Origin: Porogramme epimiltina
Taxonomy: Eukaryota; Basidiomycota; Agaricomycetes; Polyporales; Polyporaceae
Reading direction: 5' to 3'
DNA: 64,000 nt
NCBI GenBank assembly: GCA_900155495.1
Contig: FTLJ01000012.1
Coordinates: forward strand, 17,232 to 81,231
Shown here: positions 25,551 through 35,517 of the stretch, one piece after another
Position numbering within the stretch: position 1 is the stretch's first letter
Layout of the letters: the number at the start of each line of letters is the position of its first letter
Made by a program: the position numbers and the translations under genes
Notes under the pieces: generated by a model
Databases searched by the model: none
Told to the model about the DNA's origin: nothing
What the model saw: the letters and a program-made list of their open reading frames with translations, nothing else

Positions 25551-25985
25551 ATGTTCGGGCGCCATACCACCTCTCATACCACTTCGCGCCGCCACCACCG
25601 CTTCGGCCGATTCGGCAGGAAGGACCCCGACCGTGTCGCGGGAGGCTACAGTACGTCCCGCAACCTACGATTTTCAGCGCATCGCCCACAGCATGGCCCG
25701 ACCACATTCTACCACAGAGGCTGCGCTGTCCAATCCCAATACCACTCGCTCGGGCAGGAAGCACGCGAAGCGCGAGCTGAAGATGATGGTGCGTCTTACC
25801 CCCGCCCCCAACTTGCTGTGACTCTGCAGGCGCTGACATTACTGGTACTCGCGCAGGGCCGTGGACGCGAGGCGCACGTCCCACTCATGACGAAGATCAA
25901 GCGCACGCTCGGAATTCGCAGCACCCCGCGGAGCGAGCGTAAGAGGGAGCACCGGAGCGTCCTGCGTAGGCGCGAACGCTATTAG
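25551..25985 (+). CDS. small basic conserved fungal protein
   Basis: Three exons, 25551-25650, 25718-25788 and 25857-25985, give exactly 99 residues with phases matching. It starts MFGRHTTSHTTSRRHHRFGR. The middle and end (RKDPDRVAGGYKAALSNPNT, SGRKHAKRELKMMGRGREAH, VPLMTKIKRTLGIRSTPRS) look strongly constrained. I believe this block occurs widely in fungi, but I know no function. Very basic, no membrane segment or signal peptide. Starts about 200 bases from the divergent TAD1 open frame. Confidence 0.75.
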   Translation: MFGRHTTSHTTSRRHHRFGRFGRKDPDRVAGGYSTSRNLRFSAHRPQHGPTTFYHRGCAVQSQYHSLGQEAREARAEDDGASYPRPQLAVTLQALTLLVLAQGRGREAHVPLMTKIKRTLGIRSTPRSERKREHRSVLRRRERY

Positions 25986-26546
25986 GGTGCATGTCGTACA
26001 CCGTTTCCCCTCCCTCGCCCCTTGCCGCAGCTGCGAGAGCCTATCTTGATACGGCCCGGATCGACGTACGCACCCTAATGGAAGGGCAGTAATGGACAGC
26101 TGTAATAGTACCTGTATTTCCTTCTGTACTGATAGGTCGTTCCTACCGAGATGACTCAATGGAAGGCGAGTACAACAGCCGGCGCAGTGACGACTAGGTG
26201 ACCCTGAGACTTCCTCATGGCGCCTAAGATGAGATGGAGTTTAAACTTCATGAGATTTTGCCGTGCACGGCAGTGTGATACTGTACAAGGGGGGCATGGT
26301 CGAGGTGGTACATACTACAATGTAAAAGGTCATAATGAGGTCGTGAAGAAAAGAATGATTGAATAAGTCAAAGCCCAGCCAACAAAAATATACACACTCG
26401 ACCCAGCAGCCGGCCCGAAAAACCAGCGGCGGCTCCGACGAGTGCACACCGAGACGGTCCAGGCGCTGTCGGCCATGAACCTTGAGACACCCAGCGGCTG
26501 TGTACTGGCAAAGCAGTACACACGAGGCCGCGGCGTGGCGCGCTGC
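25986..26546. other. intergenic, no gene seen
   Basis: 3' regions of two convergent genes. No coding region supported. Confidence 0.5.
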
Positions 26547-27545
26547 TCAGCTCGAGGAGAGCACGGGCTGCCAAGTGCCGGGGCCGATCTCCTCAAGGTG
26601 GTACAAAACCACACGGTCCCACGAGACGTGGATCATGTTCGCCTGCGGATAAGGAAAAAGGGGGAGGGAGGGGGCGAGGGTCAGCACGGGGCGGCGGTGG
26701 CGAGGCGGCGTGGAGGGATGCGCACCTGGATGAAGTGCACGCACGCGCGCGCAATGCGCCGCGCGAGGGTCTGGAGCTCAACACGCCCGTCGTAGCTGTC
26801 CGCGGGGAGCTCGTACGTCATCGAGCTGTACCCGGTCCACTGTGGCGTCCGTCAGCAACCTCCGGGCGTCGAGAGAAGAAAGGGAGCACACGCACTCTTA
26901 TTTTCAAGATGATGCGACCGCGGGCGTCCGCGTTGAGGTCGTAAAGCGAGTAGTAGTCGTTGCTGCTCAAGTGCGCGTCGGACATGGCCTCGCCGAGCGT
27001 GATGCCGCTCCGGAAGCCACCCTTGCGCTTGAACTTGATGACCGTGCCGCGCCCGCCCATGGCGTGGTAGTCGTGCCGGAGACTCATGCGCGAGTGTGAG
27101 CGCGACATCGAGCGCGACATGGACGACGCGCGGCGGCGACGCATGTACGGCGCGCTGTAGGCCCCCGTGTGGTACGGGTCGCGGATGTCCATATCGTCGT
27201 ATGCTGCGCGATGGTGGCGGCCGTGGTAAGCAATACAGATAGGGCGCGAGAGGGAGGATGGGGGGAGTGCGGCTCACCTCGGCCGAATTGGCTGATGCTA
27301 CGTTGGGGATATACTGCGGGGTACACGCCGCCACTTTGGACGTACCCCTGGCGGGTGGTCAGGGTCGTTGGGGGAATATGACACTAAGACGAGGTGCTCA
27401 CATCTGTGTACGCAGTCCCTGCGTATGTTGGATCATACCCAATCTCGTTCGGGTGGACACCGTATACTGGCGCGGCATGCGAGAGGGTGTGTGAGAGGGG
27501 GTATCCGAACTGCGGGTTGTAGGTGTCGTACGCCGGGTACGCCAT
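26547..27545 (-). CDS. conserved basidiomycete protein of unknown function
   Basis: Five exons. Start MAYPAYDTYNPQFGYPL at 27545; N-terminal part rich in Tyr, Pro and Gly. A basic Ser/Arg stretch (RRRRASSMSRSMSRSHSRMS) leads into a conserved block: GRGTVIKFKRKGGFRSGITL, GEAMSDAHLSSNDYYSLYDL, GRIILKIR|WTGYSSMTYELP, ARACVHFIQANMIHVSWDRV, VLYHLEEIGPGTWQPVL. The C-terminal block looks like a small folded domain seen in other agaricomycete proteins; I cannot name it with certainty. No signal peptide or membrane helix. The splice after DARGRIILKIR uses GTGCGT and CACAG. Confidence 0.7.
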
Positions 27546-29614
27546 CGCGATAAGTTCAGAGGAAGAGGATGGTAATGGCGAGGGGGTTTGTGGTGGTGCA
27601 GATGCAAGGATGGGGTTGGGTCGACGGGGAGGATTGCTCGAGGTCCTTTTAAGATATAGTCGAGGATAGGTCCCAATGAGGGCGTCTAGTCGCCTCGAGG
27701 ACTCCCCGTGTCAACCTTGCGCGTGAGTGCAAGAACTTTCGCACCTTATTTAGCAAACTATAATGACGATAGAGCGAGGCCACAATCGCTTGTCAGGGCG
27801 GAGTTTAAGCCGGCCTCCCCCCCGAAGGCCTCGGATGAGCGACCCCAGCCCTGACCGTCGACTAGCCGTGTGGATACGTTCCGCGCCCACGGCTGCCCTG
27901 GCAAGCAATTGTGGGTGCACAGAATCAAATAGCAGCTAGCCGACCGTCCTCTGCCGTCTCGGAGGGTGATGACCACTCCCGCGGCGCTTCGCTCGCCGCC
28001 GGGAGAATGCAAACACAAACGAAGATAGACGAGCATCGGATTCGCTGATTTCCACTGTCCCCGCGTGACAGTGATGGATAAGCCCCGCAGGGGGGCGACG
28101 ATGCAGCGTTCGACGCTCGTAGAGCCGCCCTCGATTCGGCAAGAGGCTGGCCCTGAACCCTAGCGACGAGGCGCGAGCGGTACGCGGTTTGCCTGGGGAA
28201 AGGGCGCACAGTCGCCGCTCGGGGGCCTGGGCGGACCTAAACTACCCCCTCGGGCGAGGGCGAGTCACGGGGAATCGTTGATGCTCTCGAGAAGGTGGTG
28301 GGGTGACGCAACACGTCCGTTCTGCAAGGATTGGCGTCAGCGAGGGTGAAACGTGCGTGTCACGGCGGAGATGAACAAGTGGCTCAAAAGGTGCGTGCGT
28401 GCTTCCCGCAGGCATTTCCGCGTATGGGATCGGGACAAATATGTGTGACACGAGTATCTCCCATCCACTCGGCTGCCACTCTGCGGGGAGGACGAGCGCA
28501 CAATCAGGGCGGGCGGAAGGATGGACAATCAGAATCCATGGAGTGCCCGCGGAACCTGCACAATAGGCCTGTGGCCGAGCAACCGCCTATGCTGCGGCAT
28601 CAGTCTGGTAAGTTCGCGGAGGGCGGCGGGGAGAGGGACAATGCAAGCGGAGTTGAGGACAGGGGAGGAAGAGACCAAGAAGGAAGGAGCTCGGGAGGCG
28701 GCCACTCGGCAATTGCCACCGAGACGACGGGGAGGGGGATGCTGTGCAGTTTGCCGGACCTGCACTCCACCGCCAGCGACGCGGCTCTCAAGCCCCCCCT
28801 CATATGTATGTACCAGAAGTCCGTGGCCGCGCCCGTTCCACGGAGCCCAGCCTTCCCCACGTCGTCACCGAAGGCCATTCCGGGGCCCAGCGATGTATAG
28901 CGGTTTACGTCAATGCATACTTCCCGTCTCACGAATAGCCTTTCCCCAACCACCGTCCGACGCAGCAGGTCCGCTGACGGCCGCCACCACGTCCGTATGT
29001 TGTACCCTCAGCAGACACGCCGCCAGCACGGCCTCGTATCGGTGTGGCATCACTGCCCCTTGCGGCCGCACCGTGCAGACCACCTTCCAGTGGGTGTGCC
29101 TGCAGCTGTGGTCGCCTGCACCTCGCCCGCCTGGCGAGGCTGCGTCTCTCCGCGCGCTGATTCCGCAGCGGCGAAGAGCGCGTCGCGGATCCCTGCACGC
29201 CATATGTCGGACCCCCATATCCTGAGCGGCCGTTGACCACGTTCGTTGCGGAGTTTGCTACATAGCCATGTTCTCCGACGCGGCGCCCAAACCGGAGGCT
29301 CCGACGAGGTCTACCCGCTTGGGATGCCGGTGGCCACGAAGGCACAGGTTCCACCCTTGCATACCACACGTTGAGGCCCCGAGAGTGAAGGTGCAGATCA
29401 CTTGACGCACTCGGGCAGCCTGGGCATGCACGTAGGCGTTCGGCACCCAGAGCGTAAGGAGAGGGGAAGTCACACAGATGATATGATACACAAGAGCACG
29501 CGAATTAGATCGTGGAGTATAAATGCGCAACGAAACCTCCGCGGCCACAGTCCCCCATTCCTCCGTCCAATCCGACCGTAAATGTACACTTTTGGTTTTG
29601 ATGGTTGTCATCTT
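27546..29614. other. gene-poor stretch, nothing supported
   Basis: Many overlapping short open frames on both strands but no exon chain with matching phases or recognisable motif. GC-rich, with pyrimidine tracts. I see no transposon protein motifs here. Confidence 0.4.
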
Positions 29615-30229
29615 CTAGACAGCGTCGCGGTTGCCGGAAGCATACCTCTTGTATCCCCGAGCGAGAGGACGGGAGAGGCGAGCCTTCAGAGAGCGCAGCG
29701 CGCCCATGGTCTTCGCAATGAACGCCGTCAGCCGCCCCGAGATACGGCAAGAATGCTGGCACGGTACGTAAGGAACGCAGTGCCGATGCTGGGGGGCAAA
29801 GAGAGGGACGCACCTGACCCAACAGGCCCGTCCTGAAGATTCTACTGTAGCCTATGTCCGAAATGCTCACGTCGTTGCTGATGTCGGGGAATACGAAGTC
29901 TTCGTCGTACGAATACGTGGGGGAGGGGATGCACTGACACGCATATAGAGTTGGGAAGGGAAGCAGCCGCTGGAAAGAGCGCCACGCACCTCAGACGTCC
30001 CCGAAGACGCGTCATATCCATCCCACTCCCAAGACAAACGAGCGCGAGGACACTGGAGAGGCGTAGGGGGGATTTTTAGGGGGGAGAGGGTGTGAGAGGG
30101 GGCTGGCTGGCTTACCTGGAAGGCCCGGTACCTCGACGGGTAGAACAGGAACACGTCGTAGTCGTCTTCGTCCCAATCATCTTGAGGAGCCGAGTAAATG
30201 CGGCGCGGCTGGGGCACGGATTCATACAT
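29615..30229 (-). CDS. small spliced unknown protein
   Basis: Not recognised, but four exons read in phase: MYESVPQPRRIYSAPQDDWD...FYPSRYRAFQ, CPRARLSWEWDGYDASSGTSE, CIPSPTYSYDEDFVFPDISN...FRTGLLGQ, and HSCRISGRLTAFIAKTMGAL...SGNRDAV with stop at 29615-29617. Introns have GTAAGC, GTGCGT and GTGCGT donors and good pyrimidine-rich acceptors. About 145 residues, acidic in the first half and basic in the last 45. An upstream in-frame ATG at 30268 would add 13 residues. No signal peptide or membrane helix. Confidence 0.55.
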
Positions 30230-30268
30230 GGCGGCGAGCGACTCCTCTTGTGCGCGGTGGCAGGCCAC

Positions 30269-33200
30269 GGGTGCGCGTGCGGTGGTGAGAGCAAAGGAGA
30301 GAGGCGGCCGAGCCGACTCCCGAGGGCATGTTCGCGGTTTTGAGGGACGCGAAAGTGTCGTAAATGCCGCTCCCGTAGAGGAAAGGCGCCGCCAAACGAG
30401 GGAGGAAGGTGCAGGGTCGGCGCGGCAACCCGCTCGCGTACCCTTCTAACGGCGACCATCGCACCCTCGCTGAGAACGCGCAGCTGCGAGGGCCAATCCC
30501 GGTGGGTTTCTCCCGGAGAGTTGCGTCGCTGATGAAGGCTCGTTAATTAGAAGCTCCGCGGCGGGGAGGGCGTTGCCTTCTAGACGGCCCCGCAAGGTTT
30601 GGGGATGGGGGGGGCGACCGCGAAAGGTAGGAGCACAAGGACCATACCCAGCTTCCGGAGGGAGCAGTCCTTGTAAGGGTGGGACGTCTATCACGGAGAG
30701 ATGCAAGGTATGAACGGAGAGGTGCGGGACAAGGGTCGCCATCCTCACAACACCGAGAGCACAAGAGGGTGACGACGAGATGATCCCATACACTCACAGG
30801 GCCCCCCGAGAGGACCAGAGCTCGCCGAAAGAACACTCTTCCTTGTACGCCTTTATGCTTTCTTTGAACCTTGACCACCATCGCCTGACTATCTGTCTTC
30901 TACACAGTCCGCCGGGGCCTGAACCAGGGCTATATGCTCTTCGTCCTGCCCAAAAGACTAAAGCGGCGGCCTCAGGACGAGAAGAGGCGGCGGGCCTGGA
31001 GGGTCACGATCACGTGCATGTGACGCATCACGCCCGGACGAAGCGCGCGGCTGAAAAGGTCGGGAAGAAACAGGTGGGCGACTCATCCGAGTACCACCAC
31101 CTGCCCCTCCCCGGGCTTCAAAATGACCTTTGTCTGCCGCCATCTTCGTCTGCGTGTGATCGCCAATGCACAAGAGCTGAAGCCTCCAGCACAAGAGGGC
31201 CAGAAAGAGTTGCCTGCAAGACGTGTGATTGTTGGAAGAGCGTACCAAGCCGCCCGAAGTGCCCGCAAGAATATCCGACCAGCCGCATAGAAATCGCCAA
31301 AGTAAGAGTGTGAACTGACAGTGGGAGCTCTAGATAAGGCCTGAAGCGACCTGGAAGGTCGCTGGCCGTCTTCGCCCCAACAAGAGGTTGATATGCCCTC
31401 TGGGCCCGATACCGAGGGCTGCCTAAAGCACCGTCAGAGCAAGAAATATGGCGGATAACACACCAGAAAGCCCTGTCCGACAAGAGCCGCCGTCCGCCAC
31501 TGCCAGAGCCAGCCAGCCTGAAATTTCAACCGCTAGACCGACGTGCGCCTCGCCATGAGCCTCGCCTGACCACCGGTGCGCTATCGTGAGCCCGACATGC
31601 CGCCATTTCGTTTCCGTCGGGGAAGCGGGATGGCAGTAGAGTTGAGAGCGACGGCGGGGGGTGAAGGGGGAGCGATGTGAAGGCCGCCGTCCGCGTTCGA
31701 GCCGTTGGAGCCTGTCGTCGAAGCTCGGACGCCGTGAGGCGGGGGTGCGCGCGGAGTTGAATTCTGCGTGAACCTTTGAGGCTGACGAGGGCGGCGGCGG
31801 CGTCCACGATCGGCCTGTGAGGCTCGTGCTGGCCGTGCCGTTGCATGAGAGGGTCGGCGCCGACGTGTAGGGGCAGGCGGCAGGCGTGAGGGCATCCAAA
31901 AGACAAAGCGGAAAACGGCCAGCAAAAATCAAGACGGACGATGGGGAGGCGGGGGAGGGAAGAGAGAGCATGGGAGACTTGCCGCTGGGGCCAGGCAACC
32001 GCAGGCTCCTCCCCCCGATCGCCCATGGTCGATCGCGGGCCGATCCTCGGTTGCGCCTCCTCCCCCCTCCCCCAGGATTTTTGCTCCCCGACCACCTGCG
32101 CCACATCCACCCCCTTCCCCCCGCCTCCCCGACTCCCCGCGCACCGCACACCGTGCTCCCCGACTCCCCGACGGATTTACCTCTCTAGCTGATCAGAATA
32201 ATCGGCTTCGTGATGCCCTTGCGAAGGCCGAACACTTGCGTCCACAAATGCTTCTTCAGCCGCTCGTATTCGGCTTACAACAACCAGACCGCTCGCCGGG
32301 AAGATCCTTTGACCGCCACAGTTGAATAGAATATGTTCAAGAGAGAGACTTCAAGACACCACCCTTCAAAATGGCCAAGAAGACCCCTCTGGTGGGCTCC
32401 TAGCGCCAGTGGTCAGACGAGAAGAGCACTCGTCACATTTCCTGCCAGCCCCCCGAACATCCCTTTCCCAGATTTTCTGCCCCCTGAATCAGCAAGTACG
32501 CCCGACGCGTTTCCCCAGTGGCGGATGTCCGTCGGAGCAGGATTCCACGTGGTGCGGTCCCCAAACATCCCTTGCGCTCAACCGCCGCCAGCAAACCTTC
32601 CCCGCTCTGGTCTCTCACCAACGAGCTTACCCTCACCCTGATACGTGAGGTGAGTGTCTGTGTTATCTACCACCTTTCTTTTGTATCGCCCCGAGGTACC
32701 TACTCCCCCCCTGGATCATGGCATCCGGTGGTCAAGCAGGTCTCCCGATGCGCACGCTATATACCCAGACGAAACGCGGATTAATCCTGCTGAGAGAATG
32801 TGGACTACGCTTCCAATATCTCAGCCAGGTCGTCGGTGTATAGGTGTCTAGAAGTTGTCATTACTCGCCAACGGCGCACATAGTGACAACATATAGGGCG
32901 CCCCTTCGCGATAGAGCATGAAATCCCTCATAGACGCACCACGTCGCCACCGTGGTCGAATCCCTCTTGCGGTCAGCACAAAGGACCCGTCATAAAATGC
33001 CGCCATTAAGATATCTCGACGGGATTGTATCACACACCGTCAGTGCCGGTGGTCACCCCACCTCGTCACACCGCACGGGCGCTGCAAATTCTCCGACGAG
33101 CTTCAGTTATCTTCCATGTTTCCTGCAGATTTCTTATTGCCTCTTCGAGGGATCTACTTGCTTCCAACCCGGAGCGGATCAAGCAGATTCCCCGACGTAG

Positions 33201-34074
33201 GCCCTGCATAGGCACACTGCCTTTCGCCATACCGGCAGTGGACAATATACTCCGCGTCGTCTCTCGGGTGGGCCACTCCTACAAGAGTGACTATTGGATA
33301 GCATTGCATGTTCCGTAGATTTCGAAACATGTATCGTCCCTCGGGGGTAATATCGCATCATGCATGTTACACGCAACAGAGGGACGTTCCAGAGGAAACA
33401 GTGTCATAATTTACATGAGGGATCTCACTACGGAGCGTAGATCATACACGCTGCCCGCAGTAGCTTATCTACTGTGCACGAACGTGGGCGAGTGCCTTCC
33501 GGCAAAGTGCTGTCGTTGAGGGTGTATTGGTGAGCTCCAAGAGAGACTCTCCACTGTCCCACAATCTACACATGTGTGGCTAACAGTCGGGTTTTAATGA
33601 TAAGTATGAACATTCTCGAGAAGGGAGGCCGTCAACATGTTAGCTGTTGTGGCGGTGCTAGGGCCTCCCCAATCTAGAAGGGAATAAGCCCTGTTTGGTC
33701 CCAGGCAGACGACTCGGAAGCAGTGTAGTACGTGATTCCGAACGCATTGGTACGCTACTATCGCTCCCCCAGTGTTCGAACACTGGAGAGCGATAGTAGT
33801 AGGCTACCCGGCAGACAACTTCATTCATTCGCTAACGACTGCGGACACTCCCGGCCGCGGTCTGTTGTGTTTGATCTCCCTACATGGCTACTCAGACTCC
33901 ATGCTACCGGTATCTACGCCCGGAGAAATGATATGGCCGATTAACCTAATGCCGTGTTTACAGTTCCAATACAGGACGCTTTACAGTACGAGTAGGCGTA
34001 CAATACAGTAATGATACACTCGATTCTCCTGCAGACCGCTGCCGTTCGGCTTCCCGGCGGTATCAACTTCGCGC
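30269..34074. other. 3.8 kb gene-poor region
   Basis: No gene supported. 31423-32151 has long open frames on both strands from skewed GC-rich sequence (Ser/Pro/Arg-rich translations), which I do not trust. 32300-33330 has short plus-strand frames with no splice chain. A strong palindrome sits at 33755-33799. Confidence 0.45.
33755..33799. repeat. 45-base hairpin-forming palindrome
   Basis: Perfect 18-base palindrome CCAGTGTTCGAACACTGG (33769-33786), flanked by a further 12-base inverted pair, CTACTATCGCTC (33755-33766) and GAGCGATAGTAG (33788-33799), with two unpaired bases on one side and one on the other. Confidence 0.85.
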
Positions 34075-34946
34075 TCAAGGATTCCCAAGGACGCTCGCGC
34101 GTGTGTCCTCGACGCCGTTGTTGGCATCAGCAGCCGCGGCGTCGCGAGCGTGCAATTCGGCGATCTTGGAATCCCTCAATTCCTGTTGGGTGCGTATGCG
34201 GCGCGAAACGGATGCACAACGGGGCCCGCATCAATAACCCGGCAGAGCAGCAGCTCAACCGACACTGCAAGGCACTCACGTCGTTGTGCTCCTTGCGCTG
34301 GCGGAGCTCCTCGAGATGGCGGCGCTTCTGCTCTAGGTCCTGTTCGAGGCGGGCCTCATGCTGCTTCTTGATCTGCGTACGGTGGGAGGAGCAGTGGAGC
34401 GGGTGATCCTGATGAGCGCGGGCGGTACGGAAGGTGGCGGCGCCTGCCGGGGGCGCGGGTGCGGGACAAGGATTTAGAGACACTCGCCTGCGCAGCCTTC
34501 TCCGCGTTCTGCTCGTCCGTGACGGCGGTGTCGTGGTCGTGCGTCGCGCGGTTGAGGGCCTTGGCCGCCTTGTGCTCCTTCTGGACGGCCTTGTCGACCG
34601 CGTGCTGGGCCTTGTCCGCGGCCTACCGGGTCGGCGGCGGCGGCGGCGGCGTGGAGAGGGCGCGCGGGGCAGGGGAGGGAAGAGGAAGGCGGCACGGGCG
34701 CGGGGGCGCGTGTTCGATCGAGGCCCGGTGAGCGCGTCTGCGGGTCGGCTGGGGGGGCCTTCATCGGCGGGAACACAGGCGCACCTTGATGCTCTTGGCG
34801 TGGGCCTTGTCGGCTTTGGAGAGGTCGTGGATGGCGTGGTCGAGGTTCTTCTTGTCGGCGCGGGCCTCTTTGGCGACGCGCTTCTCGACGGTGCGGATGT
34901 CTGGGTTGTCGGAGAGGGCGTCGGACTTGCCTCCAAAGAGCGGCAT
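34075..34946 (-). CDS. coiled-coil protein of an agaricomycete family
   Basis: Four exons, all phase 0: 34946-34785, 34622-34488, 34372-34280, 34182-34075; 165 residues. Start MPLFGGKSDALSDNPD. Almost the whole protein is charged alpha-helix with Lys/Glu/Ala heptads (KADKAHAKSIK|AADKAQ, DKAVQKEHKAAKALNRA, NAEKAAQ|IKKQHEARLEQD, EQKRRHLEELRQRKEHND, ELRDSKIAELHARDA). It ends SVLGNP. Sequences of this style are common in agaricomycetes; function unknown. Intron 2 begins GCGAGT rather than GT, and no GT site would keep the helix in frame, so it is a GC-AG intron. A six-copy heptamer repeat lies just upstream of the ATG. Confidence 0.8.
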
Positions 34947-34963
34947 CGCGGCAGGCGGGGGGC

Positions 34964-35005
34964 GGCAGGCGGCAGGCGGCAGGCGGCAGGCGGCAGGCGG
35001 CAGGC
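34964..35005. repeat. heptamer tandem repeat, 6 x GGCAGGC
   Basis: Six perfect copies of GGCAGGC in 42 bases, 18 to 59 bases upstream of the ATG of the coiled-coil gene (34946), so in its 5' UTR or core promoter. Confidence 0.9.
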
Positions 35006-35517
35006 GGGGGTTGGGACTGCGGTGTCGGCGGGTTCACGCGGTGTGGGGCGGGGCCGGGCGCGAGGGCGGGTTTTGTATGGCGAACAAGGGGCACAGTGGA
35101 GACTCTGGAGGTGACAGCTCTCGACGGGGCGGGAAGGGAGGGTGGCAATGATGTCACTGGGGCGGGCGCGAGATTGCGATTGGCCTGCGCGGGGCGAAAA
35201 TCAAGATGGGCGGCTGGGGCCAGGGGCGGGGCGCAAAAACCGAGGTGGGCCGCGGCGGGGGCCCCTGTCCCAGTCGAGGCGGCGAGGGCGACCGTGCCCG
35301 TCCGTCGCACTCGCGCGAGAGGAATGCAGATGGAAACGCACCCCGGCACAGAAGATTTACGCGGGGGCTGCCTCCTCATAAGCGTACCCCCGCCACCGAC
35401 ACCTCCTCTCGCCCCCCTCCCGCCCCACCTGCCAACGGACTATACTAGAATCATCCCTGCGGTCCGGCATCTTCCCACCTCCAGGTCCGCCCGTCGCCCC
35501 CTGCACCGTCCTGCTAT
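35006..35517. promoter_or_regulatory. divergent promoter, coiled-coil gene/MscS channel
   Basis: Rest of the 571-base gap between head-to-head genes. GC-rich; C-rich tracts before the channel ATG. No gene supported. Confidence 0.4.

Noticed and set aside
28331..29225. Several 100-230 codon frames on both strands
   Set aside because: No motif, no phase-compatible introns, no agreement between candidate exons.
31423..32188. Overlapping long frames on both strands
   Set aside because: Low-complexity Pro/Ser/Arg translations and no splice chain; several frames are equally open, as expected from GC skew.
33769..33786. tRNA T-arm signature (GTTCGAAC) in the palindrome
   Set aside because: No acceptor, D or anticodon arms around it; it is only the centre of the palindrome.
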